From contig CADCQO010000081.1 of the NCBI GenBank assembly GCA_902803585.1, positions 1-6,028 of the forward strand: a DNA stretch of 6,028 nucleotides, given 5' to 3'. The translations under genes were made by a program, and so were the position numbers. The notes under the pieces are model-generated. The model was not told where the DNA came from. It saw nothing but the letters and a program-made list of their open reading frames with translations, and searched no databases. Origin of the DNA: an uncultured Ruminococcus sp. GTDB lineage: Bacteria; Bacillota; Clostridia; Oscillospirales; Acutalibacteraceae. This document shows positions 1 to 6,028 of the stretch, in pieces (position 1 is the first letter of the stretch; each line of letters begins with the position of its first letter).

Positions 1-83
1 AACAGCTTGCGGTTCGCTACACTTGGCGGTAACTACCTGTGACAGGACTTTCACCTGCGAGATTAGTGTCATGCCCGACACAC
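1..83 (-). mobile_element. 5' end of a group II (class C) intron, cut by window edge
   Basis: Read on the minus strand, position 83 begins GTGTG, which fits the group II 5' splice-site consensus GUGYG. It is followed by a small stem (GTGTC, loop GGGCAT, GACAC), then CAGG-TGAAAGT-CCTG, then AACCGCAAGCTG. These elements occur in the same order and spacing as the start of domain I in class C introns as I recall them from the Oceanobacillus iheyensis intron, with its GGCAU loop, GGG-UGAGAGU-CCC stem and AACGCAAGG segment. Class C introns are known to insert just downstream of transcription-terminator hairpins, and a 14-bp hairpin lies 7 nt upstream of this boundary. Only about 83 nt are visible. 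The rest of the ribozyme and any intron-encoded reverse transcriptase would lie left of the window. The match is from memory, not from a covariance-model search. Confidence 0.8.
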
Positions 84-90
84 TAACGCT

Positions 91-132
91 AAAGGAGCTG
101 TTTCACTGATTTTGCGAAACAGCTCCTTTTTT
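91..132. terminator. 14-bp terminator hairpin, also the likely intron target
   Basis: AAAGGAGCTGTTTC (91-104) pairs perfectly with GAAACAGCTCCTTT (116-129) around an 11-nt loop. On the plus strand the stem runs into six Ts (127-132), a canonical Rho-independent terminator. On the minus strand the hairpin begins a few nt after the TGA stop of the glycerophosphotransferase-like gene, but only the last three Ts of the stem follow it before AGCG. It is therefore strongest as a plus-strand terminator and probably works in both directions. The intron 5' boundary at 83 fits this hairpin being the insertion target of a class C intron. Confidence 0.85.
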
Positions 133-2891
133 CAGTCCGTTTTGTATGCTTCGGACAAGAATGTGTTTTTGACTGCGTTAAAAATGCGTCTGCAATTATG
201 ATTATCGTGATACTTGAAGAACTCGCCGCAAATTTTTGCATAATGTTCAGACTGCGGAAAGTCCGTCTGCATTTCCTGCACAAGATGTTCAGTCAGTTTT
301 TTGTGCTCGAAAAACAATTTTCCGAAACTGTTCTGTGCAAGACCTTCTACCTTGAATTCCTGTCGGATAGGCAGTCCCTGCGGGTAGTAGTAAAAAACGG
401 GTTTATTCAGAAATGCGAAGCGGAATTGCAGATCAGAATAGTCCGTAATCAGAGCGGCGGCTTTTTTCACTAATTCCGTTTCATTTTCGGTGCTGCAGGG
501 ATACAGAGTAACCAGTTCATCGGAAAAAAACAATTTCAGGAATTTTTCTATCGAATACGGCAGCATAACCGCTATGCGATATCCCTTTTCCTTCAAAGCG
601 GCATGGAGGGAGGCGTCGGTGAGAATATCATTGTAGAGTTTAAAGAAGCGGCTTTCTGAGAAACGGTAAAAATCCGAATTCTCATAAATACAGAACTGCT
701 GTCTGTCACCGGGGGCCAGCAAAATGAGCTTTTCTCTGGCATCGGAGAGCGTGTCCAGTATCGGATAACCTGTCACACGAACCATTGACTCATCATAGTC
801 ATATATACTGCGCAGAATATGTTCTTTTTCCTTTTCAGAGGCACAGAAAAACAGCTGCATATTATCTCTCAGACGGTTATCAAACTGTGCTGTACCGTAG
901 GTGATGAAGAAATCCTTTACAGATACAATCTTCGCTGTCAGTAAATCTTTCAGAAAAAGAATATCCTGTTTGCTGAACAGCAGCGATTCATACACATCAC
1001 AATCGACAGCAAAAATAATATCAGCACATACGGAAATCATCATAGCCCTTTTAGAGCCTGCTTCCAGTACGGTCGTATATTCTCCGTCCATAAAGTTTTC
1101 AAATTCCTCAGAACCTCTTTTTGCCGAGAAATACACTTCAATTTTTTCGTTGGCTTTATATTTTGAGAAATAGCGGAACAGTACAGGACCGTTATAACGC
1201 ATTCCCATTTCTCCGTAAAACAAGAGAAACTGGCTGTCTGTTTTTTCTTCTTTCATATTGCGGATACTTTTCCGGAGCTGACGGTAATACAGCACCTCAG
1301 ACAGCGGCAGATTGTGTCCTGCTTCTGAAAGGAACTTGCTTTCGCAGATACGCAGCAGGCTTCCGGTAGCCATGCGTATGACAATCGACTGTGATTTCTT
1401 ATCGTACACCATCACACGGTCGAGAAAATGCCAGTAGCTGCTGTTAACGGAAGAAGAAAGTCTGGAAAAAACTCCGTTAAAAGTCATACCAATACGGAAA
1501 GATAAGTTATGGTAAGTCATGACCAGAGAAATGTCGTCCATTTTTTTGCCTTTGCTGACCGGAACAAAAAACCGGAAGGCATACCGTTTCAGAAACGGTT
1601 TATCGAAGAATTTCCGCAGAGTATAAACGTCCGAGCGGATAACGGGTGTTTTTTCTCCGTTGACGTTGACAAAAATTCTGAAATCTTTTTCGTCCAGATA
1701 AGAACAGCCGTTAAGACAGGCATCAATATACAGCCCGTCCTCATCATAATTGACAGCGGTAATTTCCGCCGAAATATCCTTTGAACTGCCAATAACGGCT
1801 GATTGATAGTGTGCGACAAATTCACCGCTGAGTGCTACTTTTGTAAGACGGCCGTCCACATTGAGATAGCTTTTTTCAGCGGTATCTTTTGGCAGTACCA
1901 GATCAATCTGCGGCTTCAGTTCAGGATCTTTATACTTGAGCCGCAGCAGACGGAAAGCCATTTCTTCATCTAATCCGCAGCGGCGGCAGATATTCCTGTT
2001 GAGAATAACCACATCATCTATATATTTCAGAACCTCCGAAACCTTATCTAAAAATTCGTCTACATAACCGCCGATAATAACGTGTTTATAGCGTTCATCA
2101 GCATTGAGAGCGAAGCGGCTTTCGATGAGATACATCATTGCGGACTGCGCCAGTACAGAACCGGGATAGTTCATAATCATCGGCACGACCATTTCCAGCA
2201 GAAAACGAGTATAAAAGTTTCTGCTGTACTGCGGAATATACTTGAACCATTCATGGTCAGAGGGGAGAGTAGTCGTATAATGGAAGCTGTCGCTGAATAT
2301 GTATGAATAGGTCTGCAGCAGTGCCTCAGTAATAAATTTCGCGTCCATCTGAAAAGGCAGCTTTTCGTCAAACAGCAGGGTGCGTGTAATGCGCTGATGA
2401 AACAGATAACAGCCCAGCATAAAAATGAGCTGATCGGGTGTTTCCTTCAGTTTAACAATACCGTTTGGCGTTCCTTCCGTATAGTTGTGTGCTTCTTCTC
2501 CGGCAGGGGAAACGACCGGCTGTATACACAGAGCAGGGATTTTTGCAGATCTGAGCAATTTATTTTGAAGAACACGCCACATTTTTTTGTCATACTCGCC
2601 GTAATTATCCGTGTAGCTGACATAAGTGCCGAAACAAAGCATTTTTGCATCGTTGTAGGCTTCGGCTTCGTTTTTGCCTGACGCATCAACAAAGAATACG
2701 TTATCGGGATACTTCTTGTGATACTCGGCACAAACCGCCATGCTTTGCTCACTGCACAAAGAATCAATCAGTATCAGCTGTGTGTGCTGAACAAAGAAGT
2801 CCTCCTCTCCTACGATAGAAGAGATTGCTTTCTGGAGATGAGACTCACTTTTTATCAGCAGATTAACGCAGTAAAAATAGCTTTTTGGCAT
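132..2891 (-). CDS. GT2-like / CDP-glycerol glycerophosphotransferase (TagF-like) family protein
   Basis: The 919-residue protein has no signal peptide or obvious membrane span. Residues 1 to about 215 resemble a GT-A (family 2) glycosyltransferase: a beta strand ending in LILID (39-43), the CAEYHKKYPDN segment (54-64), and YVSYTDN (90-96) where the DXD motif usually lies. A middle part (about 350-475) looks beta-rich. From about 550 the pattern is that of the Glyphos_transf family (TagB/TagF): FLLFYGEMGMRYNGPVLFRY, NRLRDNMQLFFCASEKEKE (672-690), VTGYPILD (706-713) and LITDYSDLQFRFAFLNKPV (814-832). Family members add glycerol- or ribitol-phosphate units to wall polymers at the inner membrane face. 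The usual QHG is TYG here (664-666), the usual HP is LP (777-778), and FDF is FRF (823-825), so activity is uncertain. The ATG is supported by AGGTGG (2898-2903) at 6-nt spacing and a near-perfect promoter. The gene is monocistronic and divergent from glnN. Confidence 0.8.
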   Translation of the reverse strand: MPKSYFYCVNLLIKSESHLQKAISSIVGEEDFFVQHTQLILIDSLCSEQSMAVCAEYHKKYPDNVFFVDASGKNEAEAYNDAKMLCFGTYVSYTDNYGEYDKKMWRVLQNKLLRSAKIPALCIQPVVSPAGEEAHNYTEGTPNGIVKLKETPDQLIFMLGCYLFHQRITRTLLFDEKLPFQMDAKFITEALLQTYSYIFSDSFHYTTTLPSDHEWFKYIPQYSRNFYTRFLLEMVVPMIMNYPGSVLAQSAMMYLIESRFALNADERYKHVIIGGYVDEFLDKVSEVLKYIDDVVILNRNICRRCGLDEEMAFRLLRLKYKDPELKPQIDLVLPKDTAEKSYLNVDGRLTKVALSGEFVAHYQSAVIGSSKDISAEITAVNYDEDGLYIDACLNGCSYLDEKDFRIFVNVNGEKTPVIRSDVYTLRKFFDKPFLKRYAFRFFVPVSKGKKMDDISLVMTYHNLSFRIGMTFNGVFSRLSSSVNSSYWHFLDRVMVYDKKSQSIVIRMATGSLLRICESKFLSEAGHNLPLSEVLYYRQLRKSIRNMKEEKTDSQFLLFYGEMGMRYNGPVLFRYFSKYKANEKIEVYFSAKRGSEEFENFMDGEYTTVLEAGSKRAMMISVCADIIFAVDCDVYESLLFSKQDILFLKDLLTAKIVSVKDFFITYGTAQFDNRLRDNMQLFFCASEKEKEHILRSIYDYDESMVRVTGYPILDTLSDAREKLILLAPGDRQQFCIYENSDFYRFSESRFFKLYNDILTDASLHAALKEKGYRIAVMLPYSIEKFLKLFFSDELVTLYPCSTENETELVKKAAALITDYSDLQFRFAFLNKPVFYYYPQGLPIRQEFKVEGLAQNSFGKLFFEHKKLTEHLVQEMQTDFPQSEHYAKICGEFFKYHDNHNCRRIFNAVKNTFLSEAYKTD

Positions 2892-2913
2892 AAATAACCA
2901 CCTGATACAAACA

Positions 2914-2926
2914 GGGGAAATTCCCC
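2914..2926. promoter_or_regulatory. GGGGAAATTCCCC inverted repeat in leader of the TagF-like gene
   Basis: This 13-bp inverted repeat has 6-bp arms around one central base. It lies between the minus-strand -10 box and the ribosome binding site, about 7-20 nt after the expected transcription start. It could be an operator for an unknown repressor, or a four-GC-pair RNA hairpin with a 5-nt loop in the 5' UTR. I do not recognise a named regulator for it. Confidence 0.4.
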
Positions 2927-2939
2927 GTGAATTGAATCC

Positions 2940-2968
2940 ATTATATTACACACACCGATAAATGTCAA
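2940..2968 (-). promoter_or_regulatory. Consensus sigma-A promoter of the TagF-like gene
   Basis: On the minus strand there is a perfect -35 TTGACA (2968-2963), a 17-bp spacer, and a perfect -10 TATAAT (2945-2940). Transcription should start near 2933, giving a leader of about 42 nt before the ATG at 2891. The -35 lies in an imperfect dyad, TGTCAATTTACA (2963-2974, one mismatched pair), which might bind a regulator. Confidence 0.88.
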
Positions 2969-3069
2969 TTTACAAAGAAGTTACAAACCGTAATATTGAC
3001 CACAAGAAATACGTTTTCAGTGGAAAAAATAGCCCAAATACCGAAAAGAATTTTCTGTCGGAAAAGAGC

Positions 3070-3098
3070 TTGACTTTGAAAAAAAGATGCTATATAAT
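3070..3098 (+). promoter_or_regulatory. Sigma-A promoter of glnN
   Basis: The -35 is TTGACT (3070-3075), the spacer is 17 bp, and the -10 is a perfect TATAAT (3093-3098). The start of transcription should be near 3104-3106, giving a leader of about 90 nt. An imperfect dyad (3041-3061, ends CCGA and TCGG) sits just upstream of the -35 and could be an operator, but it has several mismatches. I see no GlnR-type TGTNA-N7-TNACA site here. Confidence 0.9.
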
Positions 3099-3108
3099 GC
3101 AATCAACG

Positions 3109-3167
3109 ACAGCAAGGGCGCTGTAGGTTGAGGAGAGCTTTGACCTACGGTGTCCTTTTCGCTTTTT
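3109..3167 (+). promoter_or_regulatory. glnN leader: probable attenuator with competing hairpins
   Basis: A long hairpin pairs 3114-3128 (AAGGGCGCTGTAGGT) with 3143-3157 (ACCTACGGTGTCCTT): 15 consecutive pairs, three of them G-U. It is followed by TTCGCTTTTT, a terminator-like though interrupted U-tract. An alternative small hairpin, ACAGC-AAGGGC-GCTGT (3109-3124), uses the same bases as the left arm, so the two cannot coexist; the upper part of the long stem (3124-3147) can remain. The hexaloop AAGGGC has A at position 1 and G at position 4, the feature described for RNA targets of ANTAR antiterminator proteins. Such motifs are known upstream of nitrogen genes in Clostridia. The second hairpin's loop does not clearly fit that consensus. 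Regulation by attenuation is inferred from folding by eye. Confidence 0.55.
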
Positions 3168-3195
3168 ACGCTTATCGAATGGGAGAGGTTGAACG

Positions 3196-3804
3196 ATGAA
3201 AGTACCCGAGATTTTTGGCAGTCTGGTTTTTAACGATGCCGCAATGAAGGAGCGTCTGCCGAAAGGCACTTATAAGGCACTCAAAAAAACAATCGAAGAG
3301 GGCAAGCCGCTGGATCTGAACATTGCCAATGTTGTAGCGCATTCTATGAAGGAGTGGGCGCTGGAGCATGGTGCAACACACTATACACACTGGTTCCAGC
3401 CGATGACCGGTATTACTGCGGAAAAGCATGACAGCTTTATTTCACCGACTGAGGGCGGCGGTGTGATTATGGAATTTTCAGGCAAAGAACTGATCAAGGG
3501 CGAGCCTGATGCTTCCAGCTTCCCTTCAGGCGGTATTCGTGCTACTTTTGAGGCAAGAGGCTATACCGCATGGGATCCCACTTCGTATGCTTTTATCAAG
3601 GACGGTTCCCTGTGTATTCCGACAGCGTTCTGCTCCTATACCGGTGAGATTCTCGACAAGAAAACGCCGCTTTTGCGCTCTATGCAGGTAATCAGCGTAC
3701 AGGCACTGAGAATTCTCCGAATTTTTGGCGATACCACAACCACCAGAGTAGAAACAACAGTCGGTCCGGAGCAGGAATATTTCCTTGTTGACAAGGAAGT
3801 ATAA
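3196..3804 (+). CDS. glnN: N-terminal fragment of glutamine synthetase III (202 aa)
   Basis: This is the product predicted if the TAA at 3802-3804 is real and read as stop. It holds the N-terminal GSIII region and the first metal-ligand motif EQEYFL, and ends in VDKEV. It lacks the [17 protein letters not shown] and Arg/Glu-rich active-site segments, so it cannot be catalytic alone. It has the native promoter, leader and ribosome binding site. Confidence 0.7.
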   Translation: MKVPEIFGSLVFNDAAMKERLPKGTYKALKKTIEEGKPLDLNIANVVAHSMKEWALEHGATHYTHWFQPMTGITAEKHDSFISPTEGGGVIMEFSGKELIKGEPDASSFPSGGIRATFEARGYTAWDPTSYAFIKDGSLCIPTAFCSYTGEILDKKTPLLRSMQVISVQALRILRIFGDTTTTRVETTVGPEQEYFLVDKEV

Positions 3805-3921
3805 AAAAAACGCAAGGATCTGATCTACTGCGGCAGAACACGCTTTGGTGCAAGACCTCCCAAAGGTCAGGAACTGGACGATCACTATTTCGGTACGATC
3901 AAGCCGAGAGTATCCGCCTAT

Positions 3922-5283
3922 ATGAAGGAACTGGATGAAGCGCTCTGGAAGTACGGCATCTATGCGAAAACCAAGCATAATGAGGTAGCGCCGGCGCAGC
4001 ATGAACTGGCACCGATTTTTGATTCCTCCAATATTGCTACCGACCACAACCAGCTGACGATGGCTACCATGAAGGACATTGCCAACAAACACGGTTTGGT
4101 ATGCCTTCTGCACGAAAAACCCTTTGCGGGTGTAAATGGTTCCGGCAAGCACAACAACTGGTCAATGTCCACCAATACCGGCAAAAATCTGCTCGATCCT
4201 TCCAAGAATCCAAGAGAAAATATTCAGTTCTTAGTATTCCTTGCAGCAGTTATCCGTGCAGTAGACGAACATCAGGACTTGCTCCGCATCTCTGTGGCAA
4301 GTGCCGGCAATGATCACCGTCTGGGTGCTAATGAAGCACCTCCCGCTATTATCTCGATGTATCTGGGTGACGACCTTTCGGATGTACTGCGTTCTGTTAT
4401 GTACAACGAGGCATATACAAAGAAAGATGCACCCATTATGGAAACAAACGCTGATGTTCTTCCTAACTTTGTCAAAGATACCTCCGACCGCAACCGTACC
4501 TCTCCCTTTGCTTTTACGGGCAACAAGTTTGAATTCCGTATGGTTGGTTCGTCTGAAAATATTGCCTGTACGAATACCATCATCAATACGATTGTAGCTG
4601 ATGTACTCAGCGACTTTGCTGACGAACTTGAAAAAGCAGAAGACCTGCGCACAGCAGCAGAAGAATTGGTAAGAAGAACGCTGATTCAGCACAAGCGTAT
4701 TATTTTCAACGGCGATAACTATTCTGAAGAATGGGCACAGGAAGCCGAGAGAAGAGGACTGCTGAATTACCGTTCTCTGCCGGAAGCACTGCCGCACTAT
4801 ACCGATGAAAAGAATGTCCGTCTGTTTGGCAAGCACGGCATTTATACCGAAGTTGAACTGCGTTCCAGAACGGAAATTATTCTGGAGAACTACTCCAAGA
4901 TTCTCAATATCGAAGCGCTGACAGCGCTGGATATGTCCAAGAAAGACATCGTTCCCGCCGTGACAGCTTATATCAAAGAACTGGCAGAAACCGCTCATCT
5001 GGTCAAGACCCTGGATATTGAATCCGTTAACCTGCCGGAAGTGGAACTGGTTAAAAAGCTTTCCAATCTTCTGGCGTGTTTCTTCAAGAAGATTGAAACA
5101 CTGGAAAAGGCTGTGATGGGTGCGAAAGAAGTAGAGGGCGTTGCAGAGAACGCAATGTATTACAGAGATCATGTTTTGGCTGCCATGCAGGAACTCCGTG
5201 CAGTAGCTGACGAAATGGAGTCCAATATGTCTGCGAAACACTGGCCCTATCCGTCCTACGGCACAATGCTCTTCAGCGTATAA
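3922..5283 (+). CDS. glnN: C-terminal fragment of glutamine synthetase III (in frame with 3196)
   Basis: The first ATG after the premature stop opens a 453-residue frame that is in phase with 3196; the difference of 726 nt is 242 codons. Family similarity begins immediately after the TAA, at 3805 ([16 protein letters not shown]), well before this ATG, so 3922 is an internal Met of the ancestral protein rather than a true start. There is no good ribosome binding site: the nearest purine run, CGAGAG, is 11 nt or more upstream. It carries most catalytic residues and the C-terminal helical domain. Independent translation is unlikely. Confidence 0.6.
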   Translation: MKELDEALWKYGIYAKTKHNEVAPAQHELAPIFDSSNIATDHNQLTMATMKDIANKHGLVCLLHEKPFAGVNGSGKHNNWSMSTNTGKNLLDPSKNPRENIQFLVFLAAVIRAVDEHQDLLRISVASAGNDHRLGANEAPPAIISMYLGDDLSDVLRSVMYNEAYTKKDAPIMETNADVLPNFVKDTSDRNRTSPFAFTGNKFEFRMVGSSENIACTNTIINTIVADVLSDFADELEKAEDLRTAAEELVRRTLIQHKRIIFNGDNYSEEWAQEAERRGLLNYRSLPEALPHYTDEKNVRLFGKHGIYTEVELRSRTEIILENYSKILNIEALTALDMSKKDIVPAVTAYIKELAETAHLVKTLDIESVNLPEVELVKKLSNLLACFFKKIETLEKAVMGAKEVEGVAENAMYYRDHVLAAMQELRAVADEMESNMSAKHWPYPSYGTMLFSV

Positions 5284-5304
5284 AAAGAATATTTTACCAA
5301 TCTC

Positions 5305-5346
5305 AAAGGCGTATACCTTGTCCGCATGGGCAGGTATACGCCTTTT
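5305..5346. terminator. Bidirectional terminator between glnN and the spore-protein gene
   Basis: AAAGGCGTATACCT (5305-5318) pairs perfectly with AGGTATACGCCTTT (5332-5345), and the loop can form a further small stem (GTCC/GGGC). The plus strand ends in TTTT (5343-5346), 22 nt or more after the glnN TAA. On the minus strand the stem ends in TTT and lies about 75 nt beyond the SASP stop codon, so it can serve both convergent genes. Confidence 0.9.
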
Positions 5347-5419
5347 CTGACAGCATTACGGCCGGCTTGCGGTCATCTGCTTTGTCTGACAGTGGACTGT
5401 GATTCAGGCGAAAGGGGGA

Positions 5420-5614
5420 TTACATACTTCTTTCATAAGCCTCGATCATTTTTTTGACCATCTGTCCTCCTACGGAACCTGCCTGACGGGAAGTAAGGTC
5501 GCCGTTATAACCCTGCTTCAGGTTTACGCCTACTTCATTGGCACATTCCATCTTGAACTGTTCCATAGCCTGTCTTGCTTCAGGGATATTGAGTGAATTA
5601 CTGTTGTTAGACAT
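5420..5614 (-). CDS. Alpha/beta-type small acid-soluble spore protein (SASP)
   Basis: This 64-residue protein belongs to the alpha/beta SASP family, which coats DNA in the dormant spore core, protects it from UV and heat, and is degraded to amino acids at germination. Diagnostic segments are MECANEVGVNL (22-32) and LTSRQAGSVGGQMVKKMIE (40-58), matching the two conserved family blocks. The germination protease site, normally E-(I/F)-A-S-E-F, appears as E23-C-A-N-E-V, so cleavage is expected after A25. The length is typical (60-70 residues). The ATG is set by AAGGAGA (5630-5624), about 9-10 nt upstream. A candidate sigma-G promoter and a stable leader hairpin lie upstream. The gene stands alone, convergent with glnN. 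Its presence indicates an endospore-forming lineage. Confidence 0.95.
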   Translation of the reverse strand: MSNNSNSLNIPEARQAMEQFKMECANEVGVNLKQGYNGDLTSRQAGSVGGQMVKKMIEAYERSM

Positions 5615-5646
5615 AAGATATAATCTCCTTTATTCAATAGGTGCAG

Positions 5647-5686
5647 CCGACCGGCTCTTGTCCGACAGCAGGAAGAAGCCGGTCGG
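5647..5686 (-). promoter_or_regulatory. Stable hairpin in the SASP leader
   Basis: CCGACCGGCT (5647-5656) pairs perfectly with AGCCGGTCGG (5677-5686), with three more pairs (CTT/AAG) past a one-base bulge. It lies about 16 nt upstream of the SASP ribosome binding site. Neither strand has a T-run after it, so it does not look like a terminator. It may stabilise the spore-protein mRNA 5' end or be an operator-like dyad; this is inference. Confidence 0.5.
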
Positions 5687-5732
5687 GACCTCTTTCTGTT
5701 CCCTGACAAGTTTCTGCCTGTGGCTGTGTTAA

Positions 5733-5761
5733 TAGTATTTGCAGGAGTGTTTGTAATATTA
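5733..5761 (-). promoter_or_regulatory. Candidate sigma-G promoter for the SASP gene
   Basis: On the minus strand, AATACTA (5739-5733) matches the forespore sigma-G -10 consensus CATWHTA at 6 of 7 positions. It has a 17-bp spacer to TAATA (5761-5757), which matches gHATR at 4 of 5. SASP genes are classical sigma-G targets, which raises the prior. It implies a leader of about 110 nt including the hairpin. The AT-rich setting makes chance matches possible; CATACAA (5774-5768) is a rival -10 but lacks a good -35. Confidence 0.4.
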
Positions 5762-5980
5762 CTGTTTTTGTATGGAAATTCTTGCTCATTCTTGAAAATA
5801 TTACAGATAAAATTCATTTTCGTTTCAAATGATTTTCATAAGCAGGCTACATTGATTTCTTATACTGAAGATACAATCATTTACTCGAAACAGTTCTTAA
5901 ATTTTTTTCAGAAAGTTTGTATGAAATGCTCATGAGCTTTGAGGTAAATTGACATATTGTACAAAATTTCGGAGGAGTGA
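5762..5980. other. AT-rich intergenic stretch with no convincing gene
   Basis: I see no gene, RNA or repeat I can support. A small plus-strand frame starting with GTG at 5720 and ending near 5935 would give a hydrophobic peptide but has no ribosome binding site. A 10-bp palindrome, GCTCATGAGC, lies at 5928-5937, and TTGACA at 5949-5954 lacks a matching -10. A GGAGGAG at 5971-5977 opens only very short frames. Confidence 0.6.
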
Positions 5981-6009
5981 TTGACCGATTTCCAGTAATA
6001 TGTTATATT
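5981..6009 (+). promoter_or_regulatory. Sigma-A-type promoter reading off the right edge
   Basis: TTGACC (5981-5986), a 17-bp spacer and TATATT (6004-6009) each match the consensus at 5 of 6 positions. Transcription would start near 6015-6017, so the gene it serves lies beyond the window. Confidence 0.5.
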
Positions 6010-6028
6010 TAAGAAAATTTACAAGAAA

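Larger units (their letters stand above)
3196..5283 (+). pseudogene. glnN: Type III glutamine synthetase, interrupted by one in-frame stop
   Basis: This frame encodes a 695-residue GSIII, near the usual family length of about 700. The enzyme makes glutamine from glutamate, ammonia and ATP in the cytoplasm and forms dodecamers. Visible elements: the N-terminal GSIII region with [14 protein letters not shown] and KHDSFI; EQEYFL (192-197) with a metal-binding Glu; [11 protein letters not shown] (263-273); [11 protein letters not shown] (313-323) in the substrate and nucleotide site; GANEAPPAI (377-385); [21 protein letters not shown] (433-453); and a helical GSIII C-terminal region. Codon 203 (3802-3804) is TAA where relatives have Tyr before KKRKDLI. 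Upstream and downstream are in the same frame with no other lesion. The start ATG follows GGGAGAGG (3181-3188) at 7-nt spacing. As written, the protein ends before most of the active site. An assembly error, recent mutation or readthrough are all possible; if the stop is an error, this is an ordinary intact glnN. Confidence 0.9.

Noticed and set aside
3798..3815. Poly-A slippage or programmed frameshifting as the explanation of the glnN stop
   Set aside because: The flanking parts are already in the same frame, and no gain or loss of As removes the TAA, so slippage would not restore the protein.
3526..4152. A 208-residue minus-strand frame spanning the glnN stop codon
   Set aside because: It is a reverse-strand shadow; the plus-strand GSIII motifs on both sides of the TAA explain the sequence, and the minus frame shows no family features or ribosome binding site.
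4231..5241. A 336-residue minus-strand open frame opposite glnN
   Set aside because: It is antisense to a strongly conserved GSIII coding frame, its composition is rich in Cys, Phe and Arg and matches no family I recognise; a shadow of the real gene.
5347..5419. Repeated CTGACAG and a small CCG/CGG stem between the terminator and the SASP stop
   Set aside because: The repeats are only 7 bp and the stem is 3-5 bp with no T-run; not distinguishable from chance.
5720..5935. A 71-residue plus-strand frame with a hydrophobic, membrane-like start
   Set aside because: It starts at GTG with no ribosome binding site or promoter, has low-complexity AT-rich codons, and overlaps the candidate sigma-G promoter on the other strand; probably chance.
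2963..5955. The 12-mer GTAAATTGACAT occurs at the minus-strand promoter (near 2962-2973) and again on the plus strand at 5944-5955
   Set aside because: One AT-rich 12-base match across both strands of 6 kb is expected by chance, and the second copy has no -10 at the proper distance.

Overview
The window looks like a low-to-mid GC, spore-forming Firmicute of the class Clostridia, most likely a Ruminococcus-like gut lineage. This is an inference from three things: a type III glutamine synthetase (GlnN), an alpha/beta-type small acid-soluble spore protein, and a teichoic-acid-type polymerase homologue. No rRNA or taxonomic marker gene is present.

Layout, left to right. Positions 1-83 are the 5' end of a group II intron, apparently class C, read on the minus strand and running off the left edge. 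It sits 7 nt past a strong hairpin (91-129) that directly follows the stop codon of a 919-residue minus-strand gene (132-2891). That gene encodes a protein with an N-terminal GT2-like region and a C-terminal CDP-glycerol glycerophosphotransferase (TagF-like) region; both have degenerate active-site motifs. A 304-bp divergent intergenic region carries two excellent sigma-A promoters, one for each flanking gene. The rightward transcript begins with a roughly 90-nt leader that can form two mutually exclusive hairpin arrangements, suggesting transcription attenuation. It then enters the glutamine synthetase III gene (3196-5283).

The glutamine synthetase reading frame is complete and collinear with the family except for one in-frame TAA codon (3802-3804), where the family normally has a tyrosine. 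As written, the gene makes a 202-residue stump and should be inactive. A single-base assembly or sequencing error next to an A8 run, a recent nonsense mutation, or stop-codon readthrough are the possible explanations. A bidirectional terminator (5305-5346) separates it from the convergent minus-strand spore-protein gene (5420-5614), which has a candidate sigma-G promoter and a stable leader hairpin. The last 400 bp hold no convincing gene and end in a rightward sigma-A-type promoter for a gene beyond the window.

The three genes do not form an operon or an evident pathway; each has its own promoter or terminator. The points most worth following are the stop codon in glnN, the glnN leader, the intron placed at a terminator hairpin, and the degenerate TagF-like protein.
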